The translations under genes and the position numbers were made by a program. From NCBI GenBank assembly GCA_026706735.1, contig JAPOYD010000140.1:1-37320 (forward strand): a stretch of 37,320 nucleotides of DNA. Reading direction: 5' to 3'. The notes under the pieces are model-generated. The model saw nothing but the letters and a program-made list of their open reading frames with translations. It ran no database searches and had not been told where the DNA came from. This DNA is from Nitrospinota bacterium (GTDB taxonomy: Bacteria; UBA8248). Below are positions 15,020 to 22,799 of this stretch, piece after piece; position 1 is the stretch's first letter, and each line of letters begins with the position of its first letter.

Positions 15020-15261
15020 GCGGCGAGCCCCAAAAGCGCCTGAAGCTTCGCCCTGTCGAAGCCGACCACCTTCTCCTCGCCGATGAAAATCACGGGCGTG
15101 GCCCGCATGTTCGCCCGCCGGAAGAGTTCCTCCAGGGCTTCCTCGTCCTGATCGACGAGTTTTTCCGTGTACGCCACGCCGTGATGGGAAAGAAACTCTT
15201 TCACCGCCTTGCACGGCGCTCAGAACGTGGACGAATACACCGTCACTTCTGCTTCCGTCAT
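15016..15261 (-). CDS. Selenocysteine-containing glutaredoxin-like protein (UxxC)
   Basis: From ATG 15261 (AGAGG seven bases upstream) the frame reads MTEAEVTVYSSTF, then UGA (15220-15222), then APCKAVKEFLSHHGVAYTEK and on to stop. With Sec the motif is UAPC at residues 14-17, exactly where glutaredoxins and NrdH-like proteins have CxxC after VYS--. The rest is canonical: a thioredoxin-fold beta-alpha-beta, the cis-proline segment ATPVIFIGEEKVVGFDRAKLQALLG. Length 81 residues is normal for the family. UxxC glutaredoxins are known among bacterial selenoproteins. A naive start at the GTG at 15204 would lose the active site. Its stop overlaps the start of the double-Sec gene; trxB follows, a plausible reductase. 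A nonsense mutation is the alternative. Confidence 0.82.
15188..15202 (-). promoter_or_regulatory. Weak candidate SECIS hairpin for the glutaredoxin UGA
   Basis: GAAAG (15202-15198) and CTTTC (15192-15188) enclose loop AGUUU, whose first base is 23 nt after the UGA. The stem is only 5 bp and AU-rich, although outer GUG/CAC pairs may extend it across a bulge. Less convincing than the hairpins of the next gene. Confidence 0.3.
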
Positions 15262-15346
15262 CGTAAACCTCTCTTGAATTCAGTTTGAACTGCGCCGACG
15301 GCAGGGCGCGCTACATTCTCAATATCGCTCCGAGCGGGAATTTCCG

Positions 15347-16717
15347 CTACTTCGGCGTGTTCACCCGCTCGAGCAGGGCCGTCAGCTCCTTTATCCGGAT
15401 CGAGTCGAGCCTCGATACGGCGTCCACAATCTCCCCGCGCAACGAGGCGTCCGCGTGCGCTTCGCTCAAGGCCTCGAACTTCTCGTTCACCGTCGCCCAG
15501 CTCATGGGGGTCGAGAAATGCCCCTCCCAGGTGGGCTTGTCCATCTTGTGGACGCTCCCGTCTTTTAACGTGATGGTGATGAGCACGGGCGACTGCGCGG
15601 GGTATCTGGCCGTCATCTCATCGGAGTTGGTGGTGCGCACTTTCTTTAACAGCGCCTGCACGTCGTCCGCTCGGATTCTCGCTTCCTCGTACTGGGCGGG
15701 CAGCACCTGCTCGTCGATGATGGCGGCCGAGAGCACGTAGGGGAGGCTGTGGTCCGCCGTCTCCTTGTTCAGCACGTGCTCGCGCGCGCCCGCCTTGCCC
15801 CCGCCCATGATGAAGTAGGCGCGCTCATAAATTCCGATCTCGACGTCCTCGATGTCCTCGGGACGGAAGCCGTGTTCGCGCTTCATGTCGATGACGCCCT
15901 CGATGGCCGTCTGGGAGTGAAGCCCCGCGTTGTAGCGCTTCACGCTGATCTCGAGCATCTTGCGCAACGATGTATCCGACCAGTCGACCTCGAACTCTCC
16001 CGTCACGGATTCGAAAACGCCCAGCGGGCCTTCCATCAGCAGGAGTTGCCCCGTCACCCCGCGCATGGCGAGAAACGTCGAGTGCACTCCGGTGTGGCAG
16101 CCCGCCGCATATGCGAAGCCCTTCCAGTGGGAGAGCTCGCCCGTGCGCGTGATGAGCAGGGGGTTCTGGCGCACGCCGCTGATCGCGACCGCGTTGGCCG
16201 TCTTCTCGGCGTCCAGTCCCAATGCGCGCGAGGCGCCCGCCGCCACGGCGTATGCGCCGGCCATCGGCTGGTCGAAGCCCCTTTTCTCATAGGGGGCGCT
16301 GTCGCAAAGGCGGCACTGCACCTCGTAGGAGAGGGCGAGGGCCGTCATGAACTCCTCCCCGCTCGCGTCGGCGTATTCGGCCGCCGCCATCACGGCGCCC
16401 GTGTTGTCGCTCGGGTGCGAGGTGGCGAGTTTGCCCATGAAGCCGTCGTTGAAATCGAGATAACGGATGAGCGAGGTGTTGTAGAACGCCGCGGCGTCGG
16501 GCGCCGTCTTGCCGCCGCCGATGAGCGTGCAATGCGCAGCACCTCCGAAATCATCCGCCTGCTCGCGCAGGTAGCGGACGGGGCCTTCGCCCAGCGAGCC
16601 GATGGCGCAGCCGATGGTGTCGACCATCAGGGTCTTCATCTGCGTGCGCATATCGTCGGTGAGGTCATCGAAACTGCTGTTCGCGGCGAACGCCGCAATC
16701 TGTTCCACAATCGTCAT
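15347..16717 (-). CDS. MmgE/PrpD-family protein
   Basis: A 456-residue protein of the 2-methylcitrate dehydratase / cis-aconitate decarboxylase superfamily. Recognisable segments include the N-terminal helical part (VDTIGCAIGS, LIGGGKTAPDAAAFYNTSLIRYLDFND), SHPSDNTGAVMAAAEYADASG, the GVRQNPL segment and KRYNAGLHSQTAIEGV. Members dehydrate or isomerise hydroxy-tricarboxylates or other hydroxy acids. The ATG at 16717 has AAGGAG seven bases upstream; a longer frame from 16780 adds 21 unconserved residues. No methylcitrate synthase or PrpB neighbours are present, so the substrate is unknown. The seleno-glutaredoxin starts 85 bp downstream and may be co-transcribed. Confidence 0.88.
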   Translation of the reverse strand: MTIVEQIAAFAANSSFDDLTDDMRTQMKTLMVDTIGCAIGSLGEGPVRYLREQADDFGGAAHCTLIGGGKTAPDAAAFYNTSLIRYLDFNDGFMGKLATSHPSDNTGAVMAAAEYADASGEEFMTALALSYEVQCRLCDSAPYEKRGFDQPMAGAYAVAAGASRALGLDAEKTANAVAISGVRQNPLLITRTGELSHWKGFAYAAGCHTGVHSTFLAMRGVTGQLLLMEGPLGVFESVTGEFEVDWSDTSLRKMLEISVKRYNAGLHSQTAIEGVIDMKREHGFRPEDIEDVEIGIYERAYFIMGGGKAGAREHVLNKETADHSLPYVLSAAIIDEQVLPAQYEEARIRADDVQALLKKVRTTNSDEMTARYPAQSPVLITITLKDGSVHKMDKPTWEGHFSTPMSWATVNEKFEALSEAHADASLRGEIVDAVSRLDSIRIKELTALLERVNTPK

Positions 16718-16805
16718 GCCATGCTCCTTCGTCGAACCGGATTTTGGTGGGGAAATCTTATCGCGCAGTTCGCCCGCCATCCCCGCGAGAGGGAACGCGC
16801 GCGGA

Positions 16806-17825
16806 CTAGCCGCCGTTCAGCTTTCTGTATGCTCGCTGCATGATGAGCGCGTCGTATTCGAGCGCAGGACTCTCGCACACCACCCGGCCTTCGACGCCGA
16901 AATCGATGAGCGCGCGGAACAAATCCTTGTAATTCATATCCGACTCGTCGAGCTCCAGGTGATGCGCCTCGCCCTTGTCCGAATATGCGATGCCCGAGAG
17001 GTGGATGTGCATGTCCTTGAGAACGCCGTCGCCCATCTTGTTCTTCAAAAGTTCCAGTTGGGCGCCGAACTCGTCATACGTGTTGTGCGCCCCCGCCGAG
17101 CGCGCGTGGATGTGGGCGAAATCTATCGTGAAGCCGACGTTCTTGTCCTTCAAGGCTTCTCCCATCTCCGCGATATCCTCGAGCGAGCCGAACTGGGTGC
17201 CCTTGCCTGTCGTTTCCGGATCGAGGCGAACCGGACAACTCTCATCCTCCAGGATGTCGGCGAGCTCTCCTATCTGATTGCAGATGAAGTCGTAGACCTC
17301 TTTCGGGTCTCGTTTCTGGTAAAAACCCGGGTGAAAGCACGCCCCGTCCCCCCCGCACTTCGCCAGGGCGCGCGCGGTGTCGAGCACGCGCTTTCTGCTC
17401 GCCGCCACCTTTTCATCTTCCAGCGAATAGAGGTTCACGTAATAGGGACCGTGCGCGGTGATGTGAACGCCCGTCTCGGCCTGGGCGGCCCTCACCTCAT
17501 CGCACGTCTCCTCGCGGATGCGCACGCCGTGGACGAACTCCATCTCGTAGACGCCGAGGCCCAGCTCAAAAAGCCTGCGCACCGCCGCCGGGTGGGTCTG
17601 CGGCTTGGTGGAGTGCGGAACCCCGCCCGTGCCGAAGAAAATCCTGTCCGCACGTTTGGGCTTCGCGTTCACGCTCAAGGGGCCGTCATAGGTTCTGCCT
17701 TTAGGTTTTTCCTTTGGAACCCCCGGCGCCCAGCCGCGAACGTCAGCCTTTGGCTTCGCCGCTTTCTTGGGGGCCGGTTTCTTTTTGGCCGCGGCTTTCG
17801 GAGCCGCTTTTTTCTTTTCCGGCAC
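16806..17825 (-). CDS. Endonuclease IV-like (AP endonuclease family 2) TIM-barrel with Lys/Ala/Pro-rich tail
   Basis: Residues about 60-335 form a xylose-isomerase-like TIM barrel with the metal-ligand pattern of endonuclease IV: ITAHGPYYVNLYS, CFHPGFYQ, DPETTGKGTQFGSLEDI, FTIDFAHIHA, DMHIHLSGI and VVCESP. Endonuclease IV cleaves 5' of abasic sites using a trinuclear metal site. The first 45 residues (PEKKKAAPKAAAKKKPAP...) are strongly basic and low complexity, like histone H1 tails, and absent from typical Nfo. Such a tail could bind DNA. The start is a GTG; a second small frame overlaps this region, so how much of the tail is translated is uncertain. Confidence 0.8.
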   Translation of the reverse strand: MPEKKKAAPKAAAKKKPAPKKAAKPKADVRGWAPGVPKEKPKGRTYDGPLSVNAKPKRADRIFFGTGGVPHSTKPQTHPAAVRRLFELGLGVYEMEFVHGVRIREETCDEVRAAQAETGVHITAHGPYYVNLYSLEDEKVAASRKRVLDTARALAKCGGDGACFHPGFYQKRDPKEVYDFICNQIGELADILEDESCPVRLDPETTGKGTQFGSLEDIAEMGEALKDKNVGFTIDFAHIHARSAGAHNTYDEFGAQLELLKNKMGDGVLKDMHIHLSGIAYSDKGEAHHLELDESDMNYKDLFRALIDFGVEGRVVCESPALEYDALIMQRAYRKLNGG

Positions 17826-17922
17826 GCTCGTCCTCAGAAGATTCGTTGCGCGAAGGCGCTGTTTTTTTGTCGGATCGCTCTTTCAGGCGGTCGATGGCCC
17901 ACTCTAGCAGATATGCGCGCAT
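17743..17922 (-). CDS. Possible small protein overlapping the endonuclease gene start
   Basis: A 59-residue frame starting MRAYLLEWAIDRLKER, preceded by GGAGG eleven bases upstream, then a Lys/Ser/Glu-rich low-complexity tail. It overlaps the start of the endonuclease IV-like gene by 83 bp in another frame. The first 16 residues could form an amphipathic helix. It fills an otherwise empty gap after engB. It may be a real leader peptide or chance; no family recognised. Confidence 0.3.
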   Translation of the reverse strand: MRAYLLEWAIDRLKERSDKKTAPSRNESSEDERAGKEKSGSESRGQKETGPQESGEAKG

Positions 17923-17947
17923 GCTGCGAGAAACCTCCCCTCAGAAC

Positions 17948-18574
17948 TCAGGCGGCGGGCGCATCGCGGGGCGGCTCGCTCAGCCACTCGGCCATCTGGG
18001 CGAGAATCTCCCGCTTGCCCAGCCCCGTGTTCGCGCTGCAGAGAATCGGGCCGGACCACCGCCCGTACAATCCGCCGCCGTCGGTCATGGTCTTGACGAG
18101 CGCGTCCAGAACGCCCTTGCGCTCGTTTTTCTTCAGCTTGTCCGCCTTGGTCAGCACCAGGCACGCCGGCAGGTTCACCGCCGCGAGCCATTCGAGAAGG
18201 TGCAAGTCCATCTCCCGCGCCCCCCGGCGCGAATCGATGAGCACCACAACGCCCTGAAGCGTCTCGCGGTGTTCGAGATAGGTCTCGATCATGGGCCGCC
18301 AGCGGGCCCTTTCGGCAAGCGGCACCCGCGCGTAGCCATAGCCGGGCAGATCCACGAGGTTGAAGCGACCATCCACGCCGAAGAAATTGACGAGCTGCGT
18401 CTTGCCCGGCGTGGCGCTCGTCTTGGCGAGGCTCTTGCGGTTGGTCAGGAAATTGATGAGCGAGGATTTCCCCACGTTGCTCCTGCCCGCGAAGGCGATC
18501 TCGGGCAGATCCGCCCTCGGCCAGCCCGCCCGCTCGGCGGCGCTTTTGATGAACTGCGCGTTCTGGATTCTCAT
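17948..18574 (-). CDS. engB: Ribosome biogenesis GTPase EngB/YsxC
   Basis: A 208-residue GTPase with G1 GRSNVGKS (30-37), the TrmE-Era-EngA-EngB G2 region TPGKTQ, G3 DLPGYG, G4 TKAD and G5-like CSANTG. It acts in late assembly of the large ribosomal subunit. The start MRIQNAQFIKSA lies 10 bp after the DUF1015 stop. An upstream in-frame extension to 18850 overlaps that gene and is not conserved-looking. Co-transcribed with DUF1015. Confidence 0.95.
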   Translation of the reverse strand: MRIQNAQFIKSAAERAGWPRADLPEIAFAGRSNVGKSSLINFLTNRKSLAKTSATPGKTQLVNFFGVDGRFNLVDLPGYGYARVPLAERARWRPMIETYLEHRETLQGVVVLIDSRRGAREMDLHLLEWLAAVNLPACLVLTKADKLKKNERKGVLDALVKTMTDGGGLYGRWSGPILCSANTGLGKREILAQMAEWLSEPPRDAPAA

Positions 18575-18584
18575 GCCGCAACCG

Positions 18585-19898
18585 TCAGGCCGAAACCCCC
18601 GCCGGGGGAGCGAATGCGTGAACGACGAGTCCCGTGCGTATCTTGGGATAGAAATAGGTGGACTTGTGCGGCATCTTGCCGCCGGCCTTGGCGATCTCGC
18701 ACACCGACTCGATGGGCGTGGGATTGAGCAACAGGGCCACCGCACACTCGCCGCTCCTCGCGGAGGAGAGCGCCAGTTCCGGGTCGGGCGTGAAGGCGAT
18801 GTCCCCTTCTTCATGAGAGGCCCCGAAAGCGCCGTCCACGACCTCCGCATGAAGGCGGCTCACGTCGAGAGCGGCGACGGCTTCATCCATGGAGGCGGCC
18901 ACAGCATGATGTCTGCCGATGAGGTAGCGGACGCTCGCTCCCCCGTCATAGAGACAAAACACGCTGGCTCCCCCGTTTTCCTGGGATAACGCCGCCAGAC
19001 GCTCGGCCACAAGCCCCTCCGCGCCGGCCTCGGGCGCCGCTTCCTCCAGGATATCGTATTTCCCGGCCAGGGCAGCGAGGGCATCTTCGGTCGTCGCGGA
19101 TACCTTCTTGAGCAACCTGTAGGTGGGCAGGATCACCATGCCCGGGTCTGCGACGTTGGCGAGGCACATGAGGGTGTAGTCCGCCTCGCCTCCTGACGGA
19201 GCGCCCCCCAAGCGGGCGGCGTCTCGCAAGTCCAGGGACGTTTCGTAGCGGTGGTGGCCGTCTGCGATGAACACCTCCCTGTCCAGGAGCGATTCCTGCG
19301 CGAGCGCGATGACTTGCGCGTCGTCGCACCGCCACAGGGTATGGCGCACGCCGTCGTCCTCGAAATCGGCGATGGGCGCACCCTTCTCCGCGCTCTTGAG
19401 GGCCCTGTTCGCCGTTTCCTTGTGCTCGTCGTAAAAACCGAAGATCGGCCCCAGGTGCGCGCCGCTCCTCCCCCACAGGTCGAACAGGTAGCCCTTGGGC
19501 TTGGGGAAGGTTTGCTCGTGGGGATGGATTTCGCCCGCGCCGTAGGGTTCGAGCTTCACCACAGCGAAAAACGCATTTCTCTCCAGGCGCGTTCCGCCGG
19601 GAAGCGTGAAGCGCTGGCGATATGGATAGAGAGCGGGCGTATCGTCCAGGGTCATATCTCCGCTCGCGCGCCAGTTCTTGAGATAATCGACCGCTCGCCC
19701 CACGCGGCCCGCGTCGTCCTCTTCGCCTTCAAAAATTTCGCCCTGAATCAGCCGCACGATGTTCAGGGGGTGTCGCCCGTAAAACGAACGCCTCATTTCC
19801 GGCGTAAAGACGTCATACGGCGGGGAGGAGACCTCTCCCATCTCTTCCGGCCCAACGTTCGAATACCTCAGCGCGCGAAACGCCCGGACCTCAACCAC
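18585..19898 (-). CDS. DUF1015 family protein
   Basis: A 437-residue cytosolic protein with the family's hallmarks: VRAFRALRYSN at the N-terminus, VSSPPYDVFTPEMR, HPLNIVRLIQGE, and FIADGHHRYETSLDLRD near 220-240. The conserved ADGHHRYE motif resembles a ParB/sulfiredoxin-like nucleotide-binding site. Its biochemical role is undetermined. The GTG start has AAGGGG six bases upstream, and a strong promoter lies 54 bp upstream. It is first in the minus-strand run leading to engB. Confidence 0.9.
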   Translation of the reverse strand: MVEVRAFRALRYSNVGPEEMGEVSSPPYDVFTPEMRRSFYGRHPLNIVRLIQGEIFEGEEDDAGRVGRAVDYLKNWRASGDMTLDDTPALYPYRQRFTLPGGTRLERNAFFAVVKLEPYGAGEIHPHEQTFPKPKGYLFDLWGRSGAHLGPIFGFYDEHKETANRALKSAEKGAPIADFEDDGVRHTLWRCDDAQVIALAQESLLDREVFIADGHHRYETSLDLRDAARLGGAPSGGEADYTLMCLANVADPGMVILPTYRLLKKVSATTEDALAALAGKYDILEEAAPEAGAEGLVAERLAALSQENGGASVFCLYDGGASVRYLIGRHHAVAASMDEAVAALDVSRLHAEVVDGAFGASHEEGDIAFTPDPELALSSARSGECAVALLLNPTPIESVCEIAKAGGKMPHKSTYFYPKIRTGLVVHAFAPPAGVSA

Positions 19899-19951
19899 GA
19901 AAAACCCCTTTCAATAAAACGATGCAAAACGATGAGAACAGCGGCGAGGGG

Positions 19952-19980
19952 ATATTAAGGTCGTGCATCAAGGCTGTCAA
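19952..19980 (-). promoter_or_regulatory. Sigma-70 promoter for DUF1015-engB
   Basis: On the minus strand, TTGACA (19980-19975) matches consensus exactly, with a 17-bp spacer to TAATAT (19957-19952; 4 of 6). It predicts a leader of about 45-50 nt before the GTG at 19898. Confidence 0.6.
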
Positions 19981-20047
19981 AACAAAACCGGAACAATAAA
20001 CAATTTACGAAGCTCCCGTTCGCGTTTCGGCGTTTCGCCCGGGCGAG

Positions 20048-20076
20048 TTGACCGGGGCGGGCGCGTGCTCTAGTTT
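20048..20076 (+). promoter_or_regulatory. Possible promoter for the luciferase-like oxidoreductase
   Basis: TTGACC (5 of 6) and TAGTTT (3 of 6) are separated by 17 bp, 63 bp before the ATG at 20139. The intergenic stretch 19899-20138 holds this and the divergent minus-strand promoter; nothing else is seen. Confidence 0.35.
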
Positions 20077-20138
20077 CCTCGCCAACACCAGAAGAACGGT
20101 ATGGGCCGAGATCGATATCAGGACCGAGGAAGCCAGGG

Positions 20139-21089
20139 ATGAAAACGAAATTCGGCGTCAGCTTCGGCATGCACCCCGAGCGCATCTATACGCCCGAGGA
20201 GACGTACGCGTTCGCAGAAGCAGCCGAAGCGCTCGGCTATGATTCCCTGTGGATAGGCGATCACGTCTCCTTCTACGGCCACTACACCGAGAGCCTCACC
20301 ACGCTGGCTGCTTTCGCGGCCCGCACCAGCCGCATCACGCTGGGGACGGGCGTCTATCTCCTGCCGCTGAGACGTCCCGCCATCGCCGCCAAGACCGCAG
20401 CCACGGTCGACTATCTCACGGGCGGGGGGCGCTTCGTCTTCGGCGTCGGCGTGGGGGGTGAGGGAAAGACCGAGTTCGAGCTTTGCGGCGTGCCCGTGAA
20501 AGAACGCGGCGCGCGGACGGATGAATCCATCGAAATCGTGCGGAAACTCTGGAGCGGCGAAGCGGTAAGCCACGAGGGTCGCTTCTGGCGCTTTGACGGC
20601 GCGCGCCAGACCCCCGCCCCGCCCACGCCCGGCGGGCCACCCATCTGGGTGGGCGGCCGCAGCGACGCCGCCCGCAAGAGAGCGGCGCTTAAGTGCGAGG
20701 GCTACCTCTCCTATATGTTCTCGGCACCGCGCTTCGCCAGGGGGCTGGAAGACATGAAGCGATGGGCGGAAGAGGCGGGCCGGCCCCTCGACATCGAGGG
20801 AGGCGCGTGGACGCCGGCGCACCATGCGTTCATCTACGTGCACGAGGACGCGGAGCACGCCCTGCGCGAGGGCATCAGGAATCTTTCCAGACGCTACAAC
20901 ATGGATTTTGACGGCATCGCCCAAAAGTATTTATTCTATGGGCCGCGCGAGCGCTGCCTGGAGCAGATCGCGGCGTTCCAGGAAGCGGGCGCAACGCACT
21001 TCATCTTCAAGCACGCGGGACCGGCGGATGAGGAGATGGATCAGATGGCGCTTTTGGCGGAAGAGGTGATCCCGGAGGTGAAAAATTGA
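20139..21089 (+). CDS. LLM-class flavin-dependent oxidoreductase
   Basis: A 316-residue luciferase-like TIM-barrel. Features are EAAEALGYDSLWIGDHV near 27-43, SRITLGTGVYLLPLRRPAIAAKTAATVDYLTGGG, FVFGVGVGG, and PPIWVGGRSDAARKRAA. The GTGVY-LP--RP segment and overall length fit the F420- or FMN-dependent branch. The substrate is unknown. It overlaps the next gene by 4 bp (TTGA), so the two are translationally coupled. Confidence 0.9.
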   Translation: MKTKFGVSFGMHPERIYTPEETYAFAEAAEALGYDSLWIGDHVSFYGHYTESLTTLAAFAARTSRITLGTGVYLLPLRRPAIAAKTAATVDYLTGGGRFVFGVGVGGEGKTEFELCGVPVKERGARTDESIEIVRKLWSGEAVSHEGRFWRFDGARQTPAPPTPGGPPIWVGGRSDAARKRAALKCEGYLSYMFSAPRFARGLEDMKRWAEEAGRPLDIEGGAWTPAHHAFIYVHEDAEHALREGIRNLSRRYNMDFDGIAQKYLFYGPRERCLEQIAAFQEAGATHFIFKHAGPADEEMDQMALLAEEVIPEVKN

Positions 21090-21433
21090 GCGAGGCGAAA
21101 AAAACAGGACTCAAATGGCCCGTGTGCACCGTCCTGATTCTCGCCCTCGTGGGCGGGATGGTCTATTGGGGCTACACGGCGTTTCAAGCCGAACAAGCCA
21201 TGATACAGGCGAAAGCCCCCGCCGTGGCTTCGGGCGCGAACGCTCCGCCCGTCAACTACCGCTCGTTGCTGCCTCCCTATTTCCTGGTGGGCTTCGCCAT
21301 CGTCATGGCGGCGATTCTGGGCAGCATCATCTACTTCTGGTGGTCGCTCAAGGACTGGGAAGGAGGCAAGCGCTACGGTGATGAGGAAGCGGAAGCCCCG
21401 GCTCCCGATTCGGATAAGGTCTCCGCTCCCTAG
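21086..21433 (+). CDS. Small two-helix membrane protein
   Basis: A 115-residue protein with two hydrophobic helices (about residues 12-32 and 62-87), the second ending in YFWWSLKDWEGGKRYGDEEAEAP. It starts at TTG within the TTGA overlap with the oxidoreductase stop. The arrangement suggests two membrane passes with an acidic cytoplasmic tail. I do not recognise a family. Coupling to the oxidoreductase hints at a shared process. Confidence 0.65.
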   Translation: MSEAKKTGLKWPVCTVLILALVGGMVYWGYTAFQAEQAMIQAKAPAVASGANAPPVNYRSLLPPYFLVGFAIVMAAILGSIIYFWWSLKDWEGGKRYGDEEAEAPAPDSDKVSAP

Positions 21434-21446
21434 AATTTTACGAGAT

Positions 21447-22559
21447 TCACGCCTGCTCGATGGCGGAGAGGAACCACGTGTTCGGGCCCTCGGGCCGCAC
21501 CCACGTCCAGTGCTCCGAGAAATTCACCCGTTGCGTGCGGCTGCCCTCGACGATGTCCCCGCTTCGCTCGTCCACCACGTAATCGCAAACGCTCGCCTCA
21601 TAGCGCACGGTGATGAATTCGTAGCCCTCTTCGTTCCAGGCCTCGACGATCTCGGCTTTCCCGACGTCCACGTCGTCGAGCTTGTTGATCTTCCCCTCGC
21701 TCTTGAGGCCCTCGATGTCGCGCTGGACCTCGCCGTAAATCTCCTTGTCCATCAGGTCGCGCACGGGGGAGAGATCACGCGCCGTCCAGGCGTTCTGGAA
21801 GCGGATGAAGTTCTCCTTCGCCAGGCCGACGAATGCCTGTTCCGAAAAAGATGCGTCACCCTCGGCCATCTGCCGAAGCGCCGCGTCGCTCGCGGAATCA
21901 CGGCGCGGGCTGCCGCCTGAGCCTCGGGCCGATCGGGTCGAACCGCCGGCAGCGCCGATGTCCGGGCCGCGGTACACGCCGCCCGACCTCTCGGACCTGC
22001 CGGGCGCTTCATCCCTCTCGCGCGGCTCCTCCTCGTAACCCCCCACGCCGTAGGGGTCGGCCTCGGCGTAGCGGTCTCCCGAATAGCGGGGCTCCTGGTA
22101 GGAGGCTGACGCGCGGTTTCGCATCATCCGGAAGATAAAGAAGATGATCCCGCCGATCAGGAGAATCTCCAGAATCCCGAAACCTCCCCCCTTTCCCATA
22201 CCGCCCATCCCGCCGAAGAGCATGTTTCCGATCATGCCGCCCAGCAAGAACCCGCCGATGCCCGCGAACAATCCGGACCCCAGGCCCCCTCCCAGGAACG
22301 AGGACCTCTGGAGCGGCCTTCGCGTGAAGCCGCGCGCCCGGGGACGCGCGCCGAACGAGCGTCTCGAAAAACCCCTGCGCCCGAAACTGCCGAACCCGCG
22401 CGAGCCGCGAAAGCCGAAGGAGCGGAAGCCGCCGAAGCGCCTCGCCTCGGCGTCCTGGGTCACCAGAACCAGGCCATCCGAAGTGCGCGCGGGCGCGCCC
22501 AGATGCGCGGGAGCTAAAAACAGCAAGGCGAACAACACGGCGATGAGAATAGACTTCAT
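21447..22559 (-). CDS. Tim44-like domain membrane protein with RG-rich N-terminal region
   Basis: A 370-residue protein with a signal peptide or anchor (2-20), a stretch rich in Arg, Phe and Gly (about 38-90), a Gly/Met-rich hydrophobic segment and a further helix ILEILLIGGIIFFIFRMM. A low-complexity linker follows, then a Tim44-like C-terminal domain (about 225-370: FIRFQNAWTARDLSPVRDLMDKEIYGEVQ ... FSEHWTWVRPEG--TWFLSAIEQA). This architecture is common in bacterial Tim44-domain proteins; the domain has an NTF2-like fold. Function in bacteria is not settled. GGAGG precedes the ATG. Confidence 0.88.
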   Translation of the reverse strand: MKSILIAVLFALLFLAPAHLGAPARTSDGLVLVTQDAEARRFGGFRSFGFRGSRGFGSFGRRGFSRRSFGARPRARGFTRRPLQRSSFLGGGLGSGLFAGIGGFLLGGMIGNMLFGGMGGMGKGGGFGILEILLIGGIIFFIFRMMRNRASASYQEPRYSGDRYAEADPYGVGGYEEEPRERDEAPGRSERSGGVYRGPDIGAAGGSTRSARGSGGSPRRDSASDAALRQMAEGDASFSEQAFVGLAKENFIRFQNAWTARDLSPVRDLMDKEIYGEVQRDIEGLKSEGKINKLDDVDVGKAEIVEAWNEEGYEFITVRYEASVCDYVVDERSGDIVEGSRTQRVNFSEHWTWVRPEGPNTWFLSAIEQA

Positions 22560-22605
22560 GGATTACCTCCGAATGCGGCAAGGTCCTGAGAGGAGCCTCT
22601 CGACT

Positions 22606-22630
22606 CTCCCGATTATCCCAATATCGGGAG
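22606..22630. promoter_or_regulatory. 8-bp inverted repeat upstream of the Tim44-like gene
   Basis: CTCCCGAT and ATCGGGAG are separated by 9 bp, 47 bp upstream of the minus-strand ATG at 22559. A GATAAT box lies within it on the minus strand, so an operator overlapping the promoter is possible. Inference only. Confidence 0.3.
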
Positions 22631-22686
22631 CCCAAGTCCACGACAAAAAGCGCGCAGCGTATAACGGCGGGAATCCCCGCAAATCG

Positions 22687-22715
22687 TTGCCGGGGCACCC
22701 GCGCTTTGCTACCAT
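22687..22715 (+). promoter_or_regulatory. Possible promoter for the CoA-transferase gene
   Basis: TTGCCG and TACCAT (each 4 of 6) are separated by 17 bp, 85 bp upstream of the ATG at 22800. Confidence 0.35.
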
Positions 22716-22799
22716 CGGGGCGTCCCGCGAAACGTGTTTCTGTGAACCCGTCCGGGGCCGCGAGGCGTCGGCTCCCAAACCCGAGGAAGCGCCGATTCC

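Noticed and set aside
15016..15204. A 62-residue glutaredoxin fragment starting at GTG 15204
   Set aside because: It lacks the active site and a ribosome site; the frame with UGA as Sec from ATG 15261 explains both the motif and the start.
14720..15261. Two pseudogenes with nonsense mutations
   Set aside because: All three interruptions are UGA, all fall at CxxC-type positions, and both frames are otherwise intact with coupled starts and SECIS-like hairpins.
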